From Chryseobacterium sp. T16E-39 (GTDB lineage Bacteria; Bacteroidota; Bacteroidia; Flavobacteriales; Weeksellaceae), in NCBI RefSeq assembly GCF_002216065.1, contig NZ_CP022282.1, positions 3,286,001 through 3,350,000 of the forward strand: DNA of 64,000 nucleotides, given 5' to 3'. This document shows, in pieces, positions 43,444-52,291 of this stretch. Below the pieces are notes generated by a model that was given only the letters and a program-made list of their open reading frames with translations, was not told the origin of the DNA and made no database searches. Numbering within the stretch: the stretch's first letter is position 1; each line of letters opens with the position of its first letter. The translations under genes and the position numbers were made by a program.

Positions 43444-44163
43444 ATGAGCAATATAATTAAAGATATACACGAAGCGTTAGCTGTTCTTTCCATTCCGGAA
43501 AAAGCAGCATTTTTTCCAAAATTCTTCAAAACCGGAAAAGGTGAATATGGAGAGGGAGATGTTTTTCTGGGAGTAAAAGTTCCTGATCAGAGAATGGTAG
43601 CAAAGGAGTATTATGCTAAAATTTCTTTGAAAGAACTCAGTGAATTGCTTTCATCAAAATTTCATGAGCATAGGCTGACAGCATTGTTTATACTGATCCA
43701 TCAATTTGAAAAAACAAAAGATCAAAAGAAGAAAAAAGAAATTATAGACTTTTATCTTGATCATTTGAAATATGTCAATAACTGGGATCTGGTAGACTCC
43801 AGTTGTTATAAAATCTTAGGACGATATGCTTTCGAAAATAAGAAAGAAGACTTGTTGAGAGAGTTATCGCATTCCAATGAAATGTGGCACAAAAGAATTG
43901 CGGTAGTTGGCACAATGCATTATATTAAAAAAGGATCTTTTGATCTTACTAAAGAGTTTGTAACGACAAATCTGTTGCATACCCATGATCTGATGCATAA
44001 AGCAAATGGTTGGTTGTTAAGGGAAATGGGAAATAAAAATGAAGAAGAATTAATTGTTTATTTGAATACCCACTATAAGGAAATGCCTAGAACATGTCTG
44101 AGATATGCGATTGAGAAATTGGATGAAGAGGTAAGACAGGATTATTTAAAAGGCAGAATCTGA
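43444..44163 (+). CDS. DNA alkylation repair protein (AlkD-like)
   Basis: HEAT-like repeat DNA glycosylase of about 239 residues from the ATG at 43444; an in-frame TTG at 43435 is 3 codons upstream. Landmarks: FFKTGKGEYGEGDVFLGVKVPDQRMVAKEY, YVNNWDLVDSSCYKILG with the Trp and Asp of the AlkD active surface, and LMHKANGWLLREMG near 185. Excises alkylated bases without base flipping in the studied members. The stop overlaps the next ATG by 1 base. Confidence 0.9.
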   Translation: MSNIIKDIHEALAVLSIPEKAAFFPKFFKTGKGEYGEGDVFLGVKVPDQRMVAKEYYAKISLKELSELLSSKFHEHRLTALFILIHQFEKTKDQKKKKEIIDFYLDHLKYVNNWDLVDSSCYKILGRYAFENKKEDLLRELSHSNEMWHKRIAVVGTMHYIKKGSFDLTKEFVTTNLLHTHDLMHKANGWLLREMGNKNEEELIVYLNTHYKEMPRTCLRYAIEKLDEEVRQDYLKGRI

Positions 44164-44492
44164 TGGATTGTTTATTTTGGAAAACCGGAGTGCATTATTT
44201 CCTCCATCTGATATTTCCCGTTTTTATCGCTTTAATTTTTTATAGGGATCACTGGAAGAAAGTGTATCTTATTTTACTGGCTACGATGTTGGTGGATTTG
44301 GATCATTTGTTTGCCAATCCTGTTTTTGATCCGACGCGAAACAGTATTGGATTTCATTTTTTACATTCTTATTATGCAATTGCGGTGTACTTTTTGATGC
44401 TTTTTTTTAAAGGAAATATCAGAATTATAGGCATCGGACTTTTGTTACACATGGTGACCGATTTTCAGGATTTTAACTTCTGGTGTCATTAA
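44163..44492 (+). CDS. DUF6122 family membrane protein
   Basis: Small membrane protein of 109 residues with about three to four helices. His/Asp-rich loops (HYFLHLIFPVFIAL, LVDLDHLFANPVFDP, LLHMVTDFQD) are reminiscent of integral-membrane metal-dependent hydrolases and match DUF6122. Coupled to the AlkD gene by a TGATG overlap. Function unknown. Confidence 0.75.
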   Translation: MDCLFWKTGVHYFLHLIFPVFIALIFYRDHWKKVYLILLATMLVDLDHLFANPVFDPTRNSIGFHFLHSYYAIAVYFLMLFFKGNIRIIGIGLLLHMVTDFQDFNFWCH

Positions 44493-44557
44493 AATATCAT
44501 TAATATTTTCTTTTAAGATTTTAATTTTCATCGATTTTTTGTATTTTGTAAACACTT

Positions 44558-45628
44558 ATGAAATTAAAAGAACTTTTACATTATACCTTTATTTTTCCTG
44601 TACTCGCTGTAGGATACTATTTTTCAGGATTAATGGAAAACGGTGTTGTTTTTGAAATTATTGCAGGAATTTTACTTACCGGGAGTGTATTGTCGGCTGT
44701 TCACCATGCTGAGGTAGTCGCCCACAAAGTAGGAGAGCCCTTCGGAACAATTATTCTGGCCCTTTGTATCACTATTATTGAAGTTGCGTTGATTATCTCA
44801 TTGATGGTTGCAGGTGGTGACCAGGCTATTACCCTGGCAAGAGATACCATTTTTGCGGCCGTAATGATTATTCTTAACGGGATATTAGGAATTTGTATTT
44901 TGGTAGGAGGTGTAAAATACTATGAACAGTTTTTTGCAAGAACTTCGGCAACTACCTATTTGGTAAGCATTGTTTCCATACTTGTTTTGACATTAATTCT
45001 TCCGAACTTTACATCAAGTGTAAACGGGCCTTTTTATAATACTGCTCAATTGATCTTTGTTTCCATAGCTTGCTTAGTGATTTATGGCGTTTTCTTAATG
45101 GTTCAGACCGTAAGACATAGAAATTACTTTATCACTACGGATGATGATCCGGATTCGCATTACATTCCATCAAAAATTGCAACCATAATAAGCTTTATAT
45201 TTCTGGTCATCTGTCTTATTATTGTTGTTTTAATGGCAAAGGGTCTTTCTGCTACAATTGAAGATATGGTACAGAGTGTAGGAGCTCCAAAATCCCTGGT
45301 TGGGGTAATTATTGCAGCCGTTGTTTTACTTCCGGAGGGAGTTGCGGCAATTAGGGCTGCGAGAAACAATCAGATACAGTCCAGTGTCAATCTTGCTTTG
45401 GGTTCTGCATTGGCGAGTATCGGATTAACAATTCCTGCAGTATCTGTAGTTTGTATCATGTATGATATCCCTTTTGTATTGGGACTTGACAGGAAGGATA
45501 TTATTTTGCTTTCTTTATCAGTATTTATAGTGATGCTTTCTTTAAGCAGAGGAAAAACCAATATTTTGTATGGAACCGTTTTACTGGTGAATTTGGCGGC
45601 TTATATTTTTACCGTAATAGTTCCTTAA
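44558..45628 (+). CDS. calcium/proton antiporter (ChaA-like)
   Basis: Integral membrane exchanger of 356 residues of the CaCA superfamily. Repeat 1 has AVHHAEVVAHKVGEPFGTIILALCITIIEVALI (about 47-80), repeat 2 VVLLPEGVAAIRAARNNQIQSSVNLALGSALASIGLTIP; the acidic residues in both repeats are the ion-binding motif. Best match by eye is ChaA-type Ca2+(Na+,K+)/H+ antiporters. Convergent with the hemoglobin gene with a 4-base stop overlap. Confidence 0.9.
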   Translation: MKLKELLHYTFIFPVLAVGYYFSGLMENGVVFEIIAGILLTGSVLSAVHHAEVVAHKVGEPFGTIILALCITIIEVALIISLMVAGGDQAITLARDTIFAAVMIILNGILGICILVGGVKYYEQFFARTSATTYLVSIVSILVLTLILPNFTSSVNGPFYNTAQLIFVSIACLVIYGVFLMVQTVRHRNYFITTDDDPDSHYIPSKIATIISFIFLVICLIIVVLMAKGLSATIEDMVQSVGAPKSLVGVIIAAVVLLPEGVAAIRAARNNQIQSSVNLALGSALASIGLTIPAVSVVCIMYDIPFVLGLDRKDIILLSLSVFIVMLSLSRGKTNILYGTVLLVNLAAYIFTVIVP

Positions 45629-46008
45629 TTTAATTTACGGGCCATTTCCATCTTATAAGCCATGAGCTTTGCAATGTTTTCAGATTTATAGATTGCCATA
45701 TCTGCGTTTTCACCAACGAAGTTTTCTTCTATTGTTTTCTTCCAAAGTGAAAGCCATTGTTCAAAGTGCTTTTTTTCCATTGCCTGGAGTTCATTAATAG
45801 GAAAGTGAACTGCCATTGGATTTCCCTTGTAACTCATTTGGCCGAAAAGTATGGTCTCCCAAAAAGAATACATTTTCGGAAGGTGTTTTTCCCAATTTAC
45901 TTTAATAATATCTTTAAAGAAAAAACCAATAGTCTCATCCTGAATTACTTTTTTATAAAATGAATTGACCAGCAATTCAATATCTTCTCTTGATTCAAGC
46001 TTTTTCAT
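45625..46008 (-). CDS. group III truncated hemoglobin
   Basis: Heme protein of 127 residues with the 2-over-2 globin fold. FYKKVIQDETIGFFF at the N-terminus, the distal region HLPKMYSFWETILFG and the proximal His in MAVHFPINELQAMEKKHFEQWLSLW (about 66-90), identify the group III truncated hemoglobins of Bacteroidetes and Proteobacteria. Likely involved in oxygen or NO handling; exact role not established. Monocistronic. Confidence 0.92.
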   Translation of the reverse strand: MKKLESREDIELLVNSFYKKVIQDETIGFFFKDIIKVNWEKHLPKMYSFWETILFGQMSYKGNPMAVHFPINELQAMEKKHFEQWLSLWKKTIEENFVGENADMAIYKSENIAKLMAYKMEMARKLN

Positions 46009-46080
46009 AACCCAAAGTTAATTTAAAATCAATTGACAAATTCAATCGTGAACTTGATAAATTTCATGAAAACAATATTT

Positions 46081-46088
46081 TATCTTTG
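46081..46088 (+). promoter_or_regulatory. -7 promoter element of Kir channel operon
   Basis: TATCTTTG, a TAnnTTTG match, 45 bases before the ATG at 46134, with a TTG 24 bases upstream (46054-46056). Confidence 0.5.
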
Positions 46089-46133
46089 CATAGTATGACG
46101 GGGCATCTCAACAAAAAAGAATGATTAAAAAAA

Positions 46134-47108
46134 ATGGCAGGAGGATTTAGACAAAAAATTAGACAGAAAAATACCGATAGCAGTGGTTTTGGGAGCAGTG
46201 CTTCGGGAAGATTTATCAACAAAGATGGGTTGCCAAATGTTTATAGAAAAGGCGGCAATGTTTTTAATAGATTGAGCTGGTTTCATACGATGCTGAATCT
46301 GTCAAGATTTCGGTTTATTTGTTATTTGGTAATTGGTTATATTGCAATTAATATCATTTTTGCTCTGATTTATTATTCTATAGGAGTTCAGCATCTTACG
46401 GGAATTGATAAAAGTGATCCGGTTAACGAGTTTATTGATGTATTTTTCTTCAGTTCACAGACCTTTACTACTGTTGGGTATGGCAGAATAGCTCCCGTAG
46501 GTTTTTTGGCCAGCTTAGTGGCGACCTTTGAGGCTTTTCTGGGGTTGCTTGCTTTTGCTATTGCAACGGGTTTGTTCTATGGACGGTTCTCAAGGCCAAG
46601 AGCCTATCTAAGGTTTTCTGATATTGCTGTTGTATCACCTTTTCAGGAAACGACAGCTTTGATGTTCAGATTGGCTCCTTATAAAAATAACGCACTTACT
46701 GATGCGGATGTTATTGTATCTACAGCTATTGAAGTTATAGAGGACGGAGTCCCAAAGAGTAATTTTTACAGACTGGAAACCAGGTTAAATAAGATCAGTA
46801 CGTTGGCATTGAACTGGACCGTTGTTCATATAATAAATGAAGATTCGCCTTTTTATGGCTTTTCTGAAGAAGATTTTAAGAATATCGATATAGAAATTAT
46901 TGTACAGGTTCGGGCTTTTGATGAAGTGTTTTCAAATACAGTGGTTCAGAGGTCGTCCTATGTGACCGGAGAAATTATTTATGGGGCTAGATTTGTTCCA
47001 ATGTATTATCCTAACAAAGATAATTTATCGACAATTTTAGATCTTGATAAAATTAATGAACACCAGAAAGTTGAGATTCCAGCAATGGTGGTAGAAAAAG
47101 GACAATGA
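46134..47108 (+). CDS. KirBac-type inward-rectifier potassium channel
   Basis: Two-transmembrane K+ channel of 324 residues. TM1 is about 60-80, the pore helix leads to the selectivity filter TTVGYGRI (TVGYG at about 113-117), and TM2 follows (about 122-145). The C-terminal cytoplasmic immunoglobulin-like Kir domain (about 155-305) has AYLRFSDIAVVSPFQETTALMFRL and WTVVHIINEDSPFYGF. Architecture and length match prokaryotic Kir channels. The following YkgJ-type gene overlaps by 4 bases (ATGA), implying coupled expression. Confidence 0.95.
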   Translation: MAGGFRQKIRQKNTDSSGFGSSASGRFINKDGLPNVYRKGGNVFNRLSWFHTMLNLSRFRFICYLVIGYIAINIIFALIYYSIGVQHLTGIDKSDPVNEFIDVFFFSSQTFTTVGYGRIAPVGFLASLVATFEAFLGLLAFAIATGLFYGRFSRPRAYLRFSDIAVVSPFQETTALMFRLAPYKNNALTDADVIVSTAIEVIEDGVPKSNFYRLETRLNKISTLALNWTVVHIINEDSPFYGFSEEDFKNIDIEIIVQVRAFDEVFSNTVVQRSSYVTGEIIYGARFVPMYYPNKDNLSTILDLDKINEHQKVEIPAMVVEKGQ

Positions 47109-47593
47109 ATATAGAGCTTTATAAAACACAGGCTTTGCAGAAGCAGAAGGAACACAAAAAGTTTTTAGACGGTCTGAAGAAAAAACCGCCAAAAAACCTT
47201 GATTATGTTGTTCAGGAGACCCACGAAGAAGTATTTGAAAAGATAGACTGCCTCCAATGTGCCAATTGTTGTAAAACAACAGGTCCTCTATATACAGAAA
47301 AGGATATTGAACGTATTGCTAAGCATTTGCGTATGAAGCCACTCGATTTTGAGTCAAAATTTTTGAGAGTGGATGAGGATAATGATAAAGTGCTGCAAAA
47401 TCTGCCCTGTTTTTTTCTAAATGATGATAATACCTGTTCCATATATGAAGTGAGGCCAAAAGCCTGCAGAGAGTATCCACACACCGACAGAAAGAAGATT
47501 TATCAGATCAATGCGTTGATGATAAAAAATACAGTTATTTGCCCTGCTGCATATGAATTTGTAGAGAGAATTATGAAAAATTTAGGAAAATAG
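47105..47593 (+). CDS. YkgJ family cysteine cluster protein
   Basis: Small cytosolic protein of 162 residues with conserved Cys in CLQCANCCKTTG (about 50-61), PCFFLNDDNTCSIYEVRPKACREYP and VICPAAYEF, the pattern of the YkgJ/zinc- or iron-chelating domain. Metal identity and role are unknown. It overlaps the Kir channel gene by 4 bases, an unusual functional pairing. Confidence 0.9.
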   Translation: MNIELYKTQALQKQKEHKKFLDGLKKKPPKNLDYVVQETHEEVFEKIDCLQCANCCKTTGPLYTEKDIERIAKHLRMKPLDFESKFLRVDEDNDKVLQNLPCFFLNDDNTCSIYEVRPKACREYPHTDRKKIYQINALMIKNTVICPAAYEFVERIMKNLGK

Positions 47594-47712
47594 CCTATAA
47601 TCAAAATTCATCTTAAAAAAACATAAAGTACGTTAAATAAGAACTTTAGATATAATTTAATGAAATAAATGGCGTTTATAGAATACCAAACACCCATTTA
47701 AAATATTAGAAT

Positions 47713-48021
47713 ATGAAAAAGTTAATTTTAACAGCAGCATTCTCTTTAGCAGGAGTGGTTGCTGTATCAGCACAGACTGAGACACAAAAGAAAGTTGAGC
47801 CTAAGCAGACGGCGACTCAAACGCAGCCGCAAACAATGCAATCCAATACAACTGCGACTACGCCAACCCAAAATGCGAGTACAACAGCTACTGTTGATAA
47901 ATCGGCAAATGTAACAATGACTACAGATGCCGGAACGACAATGAGTACTGAGACTAATGCTACTAAGCCTGCTGATGTAGTAAAAGAAGAGAAAAAGGAC
48001 AAAAAGAAAAAGTCGAAATAA
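47713..48021 (+). CDS. small secreted Thr/Gln-rich protein
   Basis: Exported protein of 102 residues: signal peptide ending AVSAQ (about 21), then a Thr/Gln/Ala/Asn low-complexity body and a basic tail (KEEKKDKKKKSK). No domain; likely disordered. Proteins of this type are common in Chryseobacterium. The minus-strand ORF covering it is a shadow of the low-complexity sequence. Confidence 0.7.
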   Translation: MKKLILTAAFSLAGVVAVSAQTETQKKVEPKQTATQTQPQTMQSNTTATTPTQNASTTATVDKSANVTMTTDAGTTMSTETNATKPADVVKEEKKDKKKKSK

Positions 48022-48044
48022 ATTGTTAAAAAGTAGAAATGAGC

Positions 48045-48076
48045 ATCCTGAAATATTATATTTCAGGATTTTTTTT
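48045..48076 (+). terminator. terminator after Thr/Gln-rich gene
   Basis: An 11-bp stem ATCCTGAAATA / TATTTCAGGAT with a 3-base loop and a run of eight T; overlaps the end of the convergent gene at 48063. Confidence 0.88.
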
Positions 48077-48431
48077 GGTTTATTGTGGTTATTTTAAACG
48101 CAACGATTTTCCTGATCAGGGCTAAAGGCATTTCCTTATCAAGGGGAAACTGAACAGCTCCCTTTGAAAATGGATATCCGTTTTCTACGAAATCCTTCTC
48201 AAAGTTTTTGATCCCCTCGTCTCCGGGATAAAACCCTATATGTTTTTTGTAGCCTGCAAAATAAACCAGAGGTTTTCCTTTGTATCTGAAAGCGGGCATT
48301 TGATAGCCAATATATTCTTCTAACTCTGGGTTTTCAGAATGAATGGTTTCTCTTAGTTGATCCATTGTCTTCTGTATGGCCTCAGGAAATAATAAGATAT
48401 ATTCATCAATATTTTTAAATGTATTTTTCAT
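48063..48431 (-). CDS. DUF1801 family protein (iron-chaperone-like fold)
   Basis: Cytosolic protein of 122 residues from the ATG at 48431 (MKNTFKNIDEYI), preferred over an upstream in-frame start at 48482 that adds 17 hydrophobic, unusual residues. The motifs YIGYQMPAFRYKGKPLVYFAGYKKHIGFYPG and SKGAVQFPLDKEMPLALIRKIV match DUF1801, whose fold is related to frataxin-like YdhG iron chaperones. Function unproven. Stop overlaps the hairpin of the convergent gene. Confidence 0.85.
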   Translation of the reverse strand: MKNTFKNIDEYILLFPEAIQKTMDQLRETIHSENPELEEYIGYQMPAFRYKGKPLVYFAGYKKHIGFYPGDEGIKNFEKDFVENGYPFSKGAVQFPLDKEMPLALIRKIVAFKITTINQKKS

Positions 48432-48522
48432 CTTTATAAAAATAAAAAAAGCATTGATTATATCAATGCTTTCTCCTTTCACTTTTTACTTTTTTCCCAT
48501 TTTCCCGGGAACAGGCTATAAG

Positions 48523-48551
48523 AAAAAAGGTCGGGAATTTTCCCAACCTTT
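48523..48551 (-). terminator. terminator of gdhA
   Basis: Stem AAGGT-C-GGGAA / TTCCC-A-ACCTT with one bulge, followed on the minus strand by a run of T; 12 bases past the gdhA stop. Confidence 0.75.
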
Positions 48552-48562
48552 ATATTTTTGTT

Positions 48563-49921
48563 CTATACAACTCCCTGAGCTAACATTGCTTCTGCAACTT
48601 TCACGAAGCCGGCAATATTGGCACCTTTTACATAGTTTACATACCCGTCTTCTTCTTTTCCATAATCTCTACAAGCTTTATGGATTCCGATCATGATTTC
48701 TTTTAATCTTGCATCTACTTCCTCAGAAGTCCAGTTCAGACGAATAGAGTTTTGTGTCATCTCTAATCCTGAAGTAGCTACACCACCAGCGTTAGACGCT
48801 TTACCAGGAGAGAATAATACTTTGCTGTCTAAGAAATAGTTGATTGCTTCTAATGTTGAAGGCATGTTGGCAGCTTCAGTTACACAAAGCACACCATTTC
48901 CTACCAATACTTTAGCATCTTCGAAATCTAGTTCGTTTTGAGTAGCAGAAGGAATAGCAACATCACATTTTACTTCCCATGGACGTTTTCCTGCGTGGAA
49001 AACAGCAGAAGGATATTTTTTAGCGTAGTCTTCAGCTCTGTTATTACCAGAAGATCTTAGTTCCAATAGATAATCGATTTTATCACCATCGATACCATCC
49101 TTATCATAGATGTATCCATCAGGTCCGGAAATAGTTACTACTTTTCCTCCTAATTCAGATACTTTTTTGATAACTCCCCAAGCTACGTTACCGAAACCTG
49201 AAACAGAAACTATTTTATCTTTAAATGTTTGATCGATTGTCTTAAGCATTTGCTCAGCGAAGTACACAACACCATATCCTGTAGCTTCAGGACGGATCAA
49301 TGAACCACCATAAGCAAGACCTTTTCCGGTAAGAACACCCGTAAACTCGTTTCTCACTTTCTTATACTGTCCGAATAGATATCCGATTTCTCTTGATCCT
49401 ACTCCGATATCTCCAGCCGGAACGTCAGTTTCCGGACCGATATGTTTGCATAATTCCGTCATGAAAGCCTGGCAAAAACGCATTACTTCCATATCAGATT
49501 TTCCTTGTGGATCAAAGTCAGAACCTCCTTTACCACCTCCCATTGGAAGGGTTGTTAATGAGTTTTTAAATACTTGTTCGAAAGCTAGAAACTTAAGAAC
49601 GGACAAGTTTACAGTAGGATGGAAACGGATTCCTCCTTTGTATGGTCCAATCGCAGAGTTCATTTGAATTCTGAAACCTCTGTTTACCTGGATTTCCCCT
49701 TTATCATCAACCCATGGAACTCTGAAAATAATAATTCTTTCAGCTTCAGCCATTCTCTCAAGAAGCTTCATTCCTGTGTATTCTTTCTTGGTAGCGATAA
49801 ACGGAATTACAGTAACTGCAACTTCTTTTACGGCTTGTAAAAATTCTGGCTCGTTAGGGTTTTTTGCCTCAATTTTTGCAATAAACTCCTGGATTTTCTG
49901 GTCAATATTATATTGTTCCAT
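48563..49921 (-). CDS. gdhA: NADP-specific glutamate dehydrogenase
   Basis: Catalyses 2-oxoglutarate + NH3 + NADPH to glutamate. The real start is the ATG at 49921 (MEQYNIDQ; 452 residues): an 18-residue extension to 49975 would overlap the promoter. Dehydrogenase motifs: PYKGGIRFHPTVNLSVLKFLAFEQ (about 89-112), LPMGGGKGGSDFDPQGKSD (catalytic Lys region), DVPAGDIGVG, and the Rossmann glycines in VSGFGNVAWG. Length and motifs match the hexameric NADP-dependent type. Confidence 0.96.
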   Translation of the reverse strand: MEQYNIDQKIQEFIAKIEAKNPNEPEFLQAVKEVAVTVIPFIATKKEYTGMKLLERMAEAERIIIFRVPWVDDKGEIQVNRGFRIQMNSAIGPYKGGIRFHPTVNLSVLKFLAFEQVFKNSLTTLPMGGGKGGSDFDPQGKSDMEVMRFCQAFMTELCKHIGPETDVPAGDIGVGSREIGYLFGQYKKVRNEFTGVLTGKGLAYGGSLIRPEATGYGVVYFAEQMLKTIDQTFKDKIVSVSGFGNVAWGVIKKVSELGGKVVTISGPDGYIYDKDGIDGDKIDYLLELRSSGNNRAEDYAKKYPSAVFHAGKRPWEVKCDVAIPSATQNELDFEDAKVLVGNGVLCVTEAANMPSTLEAINYFLDSKVLFSPGKASNAGGVATSGLEMTQNSIRLNWTSEEVDARLKEIMIGIHKACRDYGKEEDGYVNYVKGANIAGFVKVAEAMLAQGVV

Positions 49922-49947
49922 ATAGTAAGGTTGAATATTATTGCCAA

Positions 49948-49977
49948 CAAATTTAATTTTTTTTTCAAGATTCACAA
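49948..49977 (-). promoter_or_regulatory. promoter of gdhA
   Basis: Minus-strand TTG (49975-49977), 19 bases, TAAATTTG (49948-49955): a full Bacteroidetes -33/-7 promoter, 27 bases upstream of the ATG at 49921. It settles the start choice. Confidence 0.65.
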
Positions 49978-50111
49978 CACCTTAATTGATGATTGTTGAA
50001 AATTTAATAATTATGATAGAAAATATTATTAAATTGATAATTTGCATTTAAATTTTATTAAAAATTAAATGTTATTTGTGAAATAATGCAATATTAAGAA
50101 ATAGTTAAATT

Positions 50112-51221
50112 TCAAATTGCTACAAATTGTCTCCCGGAAAATGATTTCACTTTCCCTAAAAGCTCTAATTCTAAAATTATGGGTAAAATTCTATAGGTTG
50201 GAAGCGATATTTGCTGTGCGAGGTCGTCTAAATTGATTTGCGGATTTTCCGCAATAAATGTGTAGATTAATCTTTGATTATCAGATAGTTGATTTGTTGT
50301 TGAAGAGAGAGGGAAAAGTTCTTCTATTTTTTCCTTTGGTTTATTAAATCCAAGGTTGGAAATGAGATCTTTAATCGTAGAAATAGTAGATGCTTTATTT
50401 TGAAAAATGAGATGATTACAACCTTGGCTATAAAGATCAGTGATTTTCCCGGGAAGAGCAAAAACGTCTCGGTTGTAGCTGTTCGCAAATGTAGCAGTGC
50501 TTATAGATCCTCCTCCAAAAGCTGTCTCAACAACGATTGTTGCAGGAGAGATACCCGCAATAATTCTGTTTCTTTGGATGAAATTTTCCCTATCCGGTTT
50601 TCTGGAGGAATTAAATTCGGTAAATAAAACACCTCCCTCCTGTAAAATCCTGTCGGATAGTTTTTTGTTTTTTGCAGGATACATAGTATGAAAGCCATGC
50701 GCTAAAACAGCAGCGGTTGGGATTTTATATTGTAAAGATTGGTCGTGAACTTCCTTGTCTACTCCTAAGGCCAATCCGCTTACTGAAATGAAATCACAGG
50801 ATTTAGTTTCTTCAAAAAAGGTATTAATAAACTGTTTACCGTAGTTGGTCATATTTCTGGTCCCCACAATACTTAATGGTTGCAGTATATGTTGGTAGGT
50901 TCCTTTCTGATATAATATAGCAGGCGCATCCGGACATTCACTAAGTAGATCGGGGAGTTCATTAAGATGCTGCAGGGTAATCTGAATCTCATTGTTTTCA
51001 CAGAATTTCAGTTCTTTTTCAGCGAATTCTAAGTGAAGTGGATTGCCGATATCTGAAACTATTTTCTGCCCAAATCCTTCCAGCTTCCTATATTCTTTCT
51101 TAGCATTTTCCCAGGCATTTTTTGCGCTTCCAAATACTTTTATAAGTTTAATAAAATTGATATCACCAATTAAGTTACACTCGCGTAATGCGATTGCATA
51201 AAGATGTTCTTCGGAAATCAT
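50112..51221 (-). CDS. dprA: DNA-processing protein DprA
   Basis: Protein of 369 residues that loads RecA on incoming single-stranded DNA during transformation. The Rossmann-like DprA fold has LSIVGTRNMTNYGKQF (about 116-131), ISVSGLALGVDKEVHD, AVLAHGFHTMYPAKNKKL, GGVLFTEF and RENFIQRNRIIAGIS, then VVETAFGGGSISTATFA; a C-terminal winged-helix segment (about 310-369) follows. Length normal. A -7 element is at 51236-51243. Confidence 0.95.
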   Translation of the reverse strand: MISEEHLYAIALRECNLIGDINFIKLIKVFGSAKNAWENAKKEYRKLEGFGQKIVSDIGNPLHLEFAEKELKFCENNEIQITLQHLNELPDLLSECPDAPAILYQKGTYQHILQPLSIVGTRNMTNYGKQFINTFFEETKSCDFISVSGLALGVDKEVHDQSLQYKIPTAAVLAHGFHTMYPAKNKKLSDRILQEGGVLFTEFNSSRKPDRENFIQRNRIIAGISPATIVVETAFGGGSISTATFANSYNRDVFALPGKITDLYSQGCNHLIFQNKASTISTIKDLISNLGFNKPKEKIEELFPLSSTTNQLSDNQRLIYTFIAENPQINLDDLAQQISLPTYRILPIILELELLGKVKSFSGRQFVAI

Positions 51222-51235
51222 GTGTGCTTTTTATT

Positions 51236-51243
51236 CAAATGTA
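51236..51243 (-). promoter_or_regulatory. -7 promoter element of dprA
   Basis: Minus-strand TACATTTG (TAnnTTTG) 15 bases upstream of the dprA ATG; no TTG at ideal spacing is seen. Confidence 0.35.
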
Positions 51244-51255
51244 ATGAATTAAGTT

Positions 51256-52023
51256 CTATTTTTTTCTTAGTTCATCCAAATGATCCCAGATATCATCTCT
51301 CTTTTTATAAGGCAATTCTAAAAAGTCTTCAGGGTGATTCTCCTTATATTCCTGCCAAAGTTTGTCATCTTTTTCACTGTAATAATTGGGAAACTCCCAA
51401 ATGAATTTTTTCTTTTTTTCACCAATATTTTTAAAAGCAAATGCAATTATACTTCCTACGACCGCTCCTGAAAGGTGAGCCTGCCAGGATATTTTGCTGG
51501 GTTCCTGTAGATTGTAAAACAATTCTTCAGGAAACATTCCCCAAACCAGACTTCCATAATATAGAACAACCAGTAAAGAAATGGTTAGAAGTGTCATATT
51601 CCATTTGAATACTCCGCTAAAGAACAGAAAAAATGCAAGAACATAGACAATACCACTTGCTCCGATCGTGCAGGTATACATATATTCGCCAGTCATTATA
51701 TCCACAGGAGGAAGAAGCCATAACAGCAAGCCTGTCGCGAGCCAGCCGATAATAAATACCTTATTAGCCACCAGTGGGTAAAACTGGTACAAAAGAAACA
51801 TAAGCACAGCGATAGGAATGGAGTTACTGATGATATGATCCATATTTCCATGTAAAAGAGGAGAGGTTATTATTCCCAGCAAGCCTTCCGGCAATAAAGG
51901 GATGATCGCTCCAAAGCAACTTTGAAAAAAACCTTGCGTCTGTAAAAAGTAGCCAAGCCACATTGCGGCAAGCATTAGCAATGGGCTTATAAGAGCTCTT
52001 TTGGAAATTACATTTTTAAACAT
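51256..52023 (-). CDS. rhomboid-family intramembrane serine protease
   Basis: Integral membrane protein of 255 residues with about six helices. Catalytic dyad: Ser in IGASGIVYVLAF (about 141-152) and His in AHLSGAVVGSI (about 192-202); HGNMDHIISNS (about 58-68) is the conserved region in TM2. The cytosolic C-terminal tail (about 205-255) is charged with EFPNYYSEKDDKLWQEYKENHPE. Substrate unknown. Upstream of dprA by 34 bases, same direction. Confidence 0.93.
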   Translation of the reverse strand: MFKNVISKRALISPLLMLAAMWLGYFLQTQGFFQSCFGAIIPLLPEGLLGIITSPLLHGNMDHIISNSIPIAVLMFLLYQFYPLVANKVFIIGWLATGLLLWLLPPVDIMTGEYMYTCTIGASGIVYVLAFFLFFSGVFKWNMTLLTISLLVVLYYGSLVWGMFPEELFYNLQEPSKISWQAHLSGAVVGSIIAFAFKNIGEKKKKFIWEFPNYYSEKDDKLWQEYKENHPEDFLELPYKKRDDIWDHLDELRKK

Positions 52024-52262
52024 GGAGAAATAATGTCAAATCAAAAGCCAATAGTAAATTTCGGAAAATTTGGCGATGATTTTAGTCTACGTCGTTTATT
52101 TTCAAGACAAAAGGTAATGATTTTAATCAGCATTTTAATTTTAAAGAAATATTTTGAGTTTTATTGAATAAAGTGGCTCGTTTTTAGTTAGTTAAAAAAT
52201 GATTTATAGAAAAAACCTGTTCTATACTGTATAAATTGTGGGTTTTCACAAATTATATTTTA

Positions 52263-52270
52263 TACTTTTG
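52263..52270 (+). promoter_or_regulatory. -7 promoter element of DUF3078 gene
   Basis: TACTTTTG (TAnnTTTG) 21 bases before the ATG at 52292; a TTG (52236-52238) lies 24 bases upstream. Confidence 0.5.
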
Positions 52271-52291
52271 TAATTGAAAATTTTTTATTTT

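Noticed and set aside
46013..46020. Minus-strand TAACTTTG just upstream of the truncated hemoglobin gene
   Set aside because: It is 5 bases before the ATG, too near to be that gene's -7 element unless the message is leaderless or the start is later; not annotated.
47817..48002. Minus-strand Val-rich ORF opposite the Thr/Gln-rich gene
   Set aside because: It is the complement of Thr/Ala/Gln codons in low-complexity DNA.
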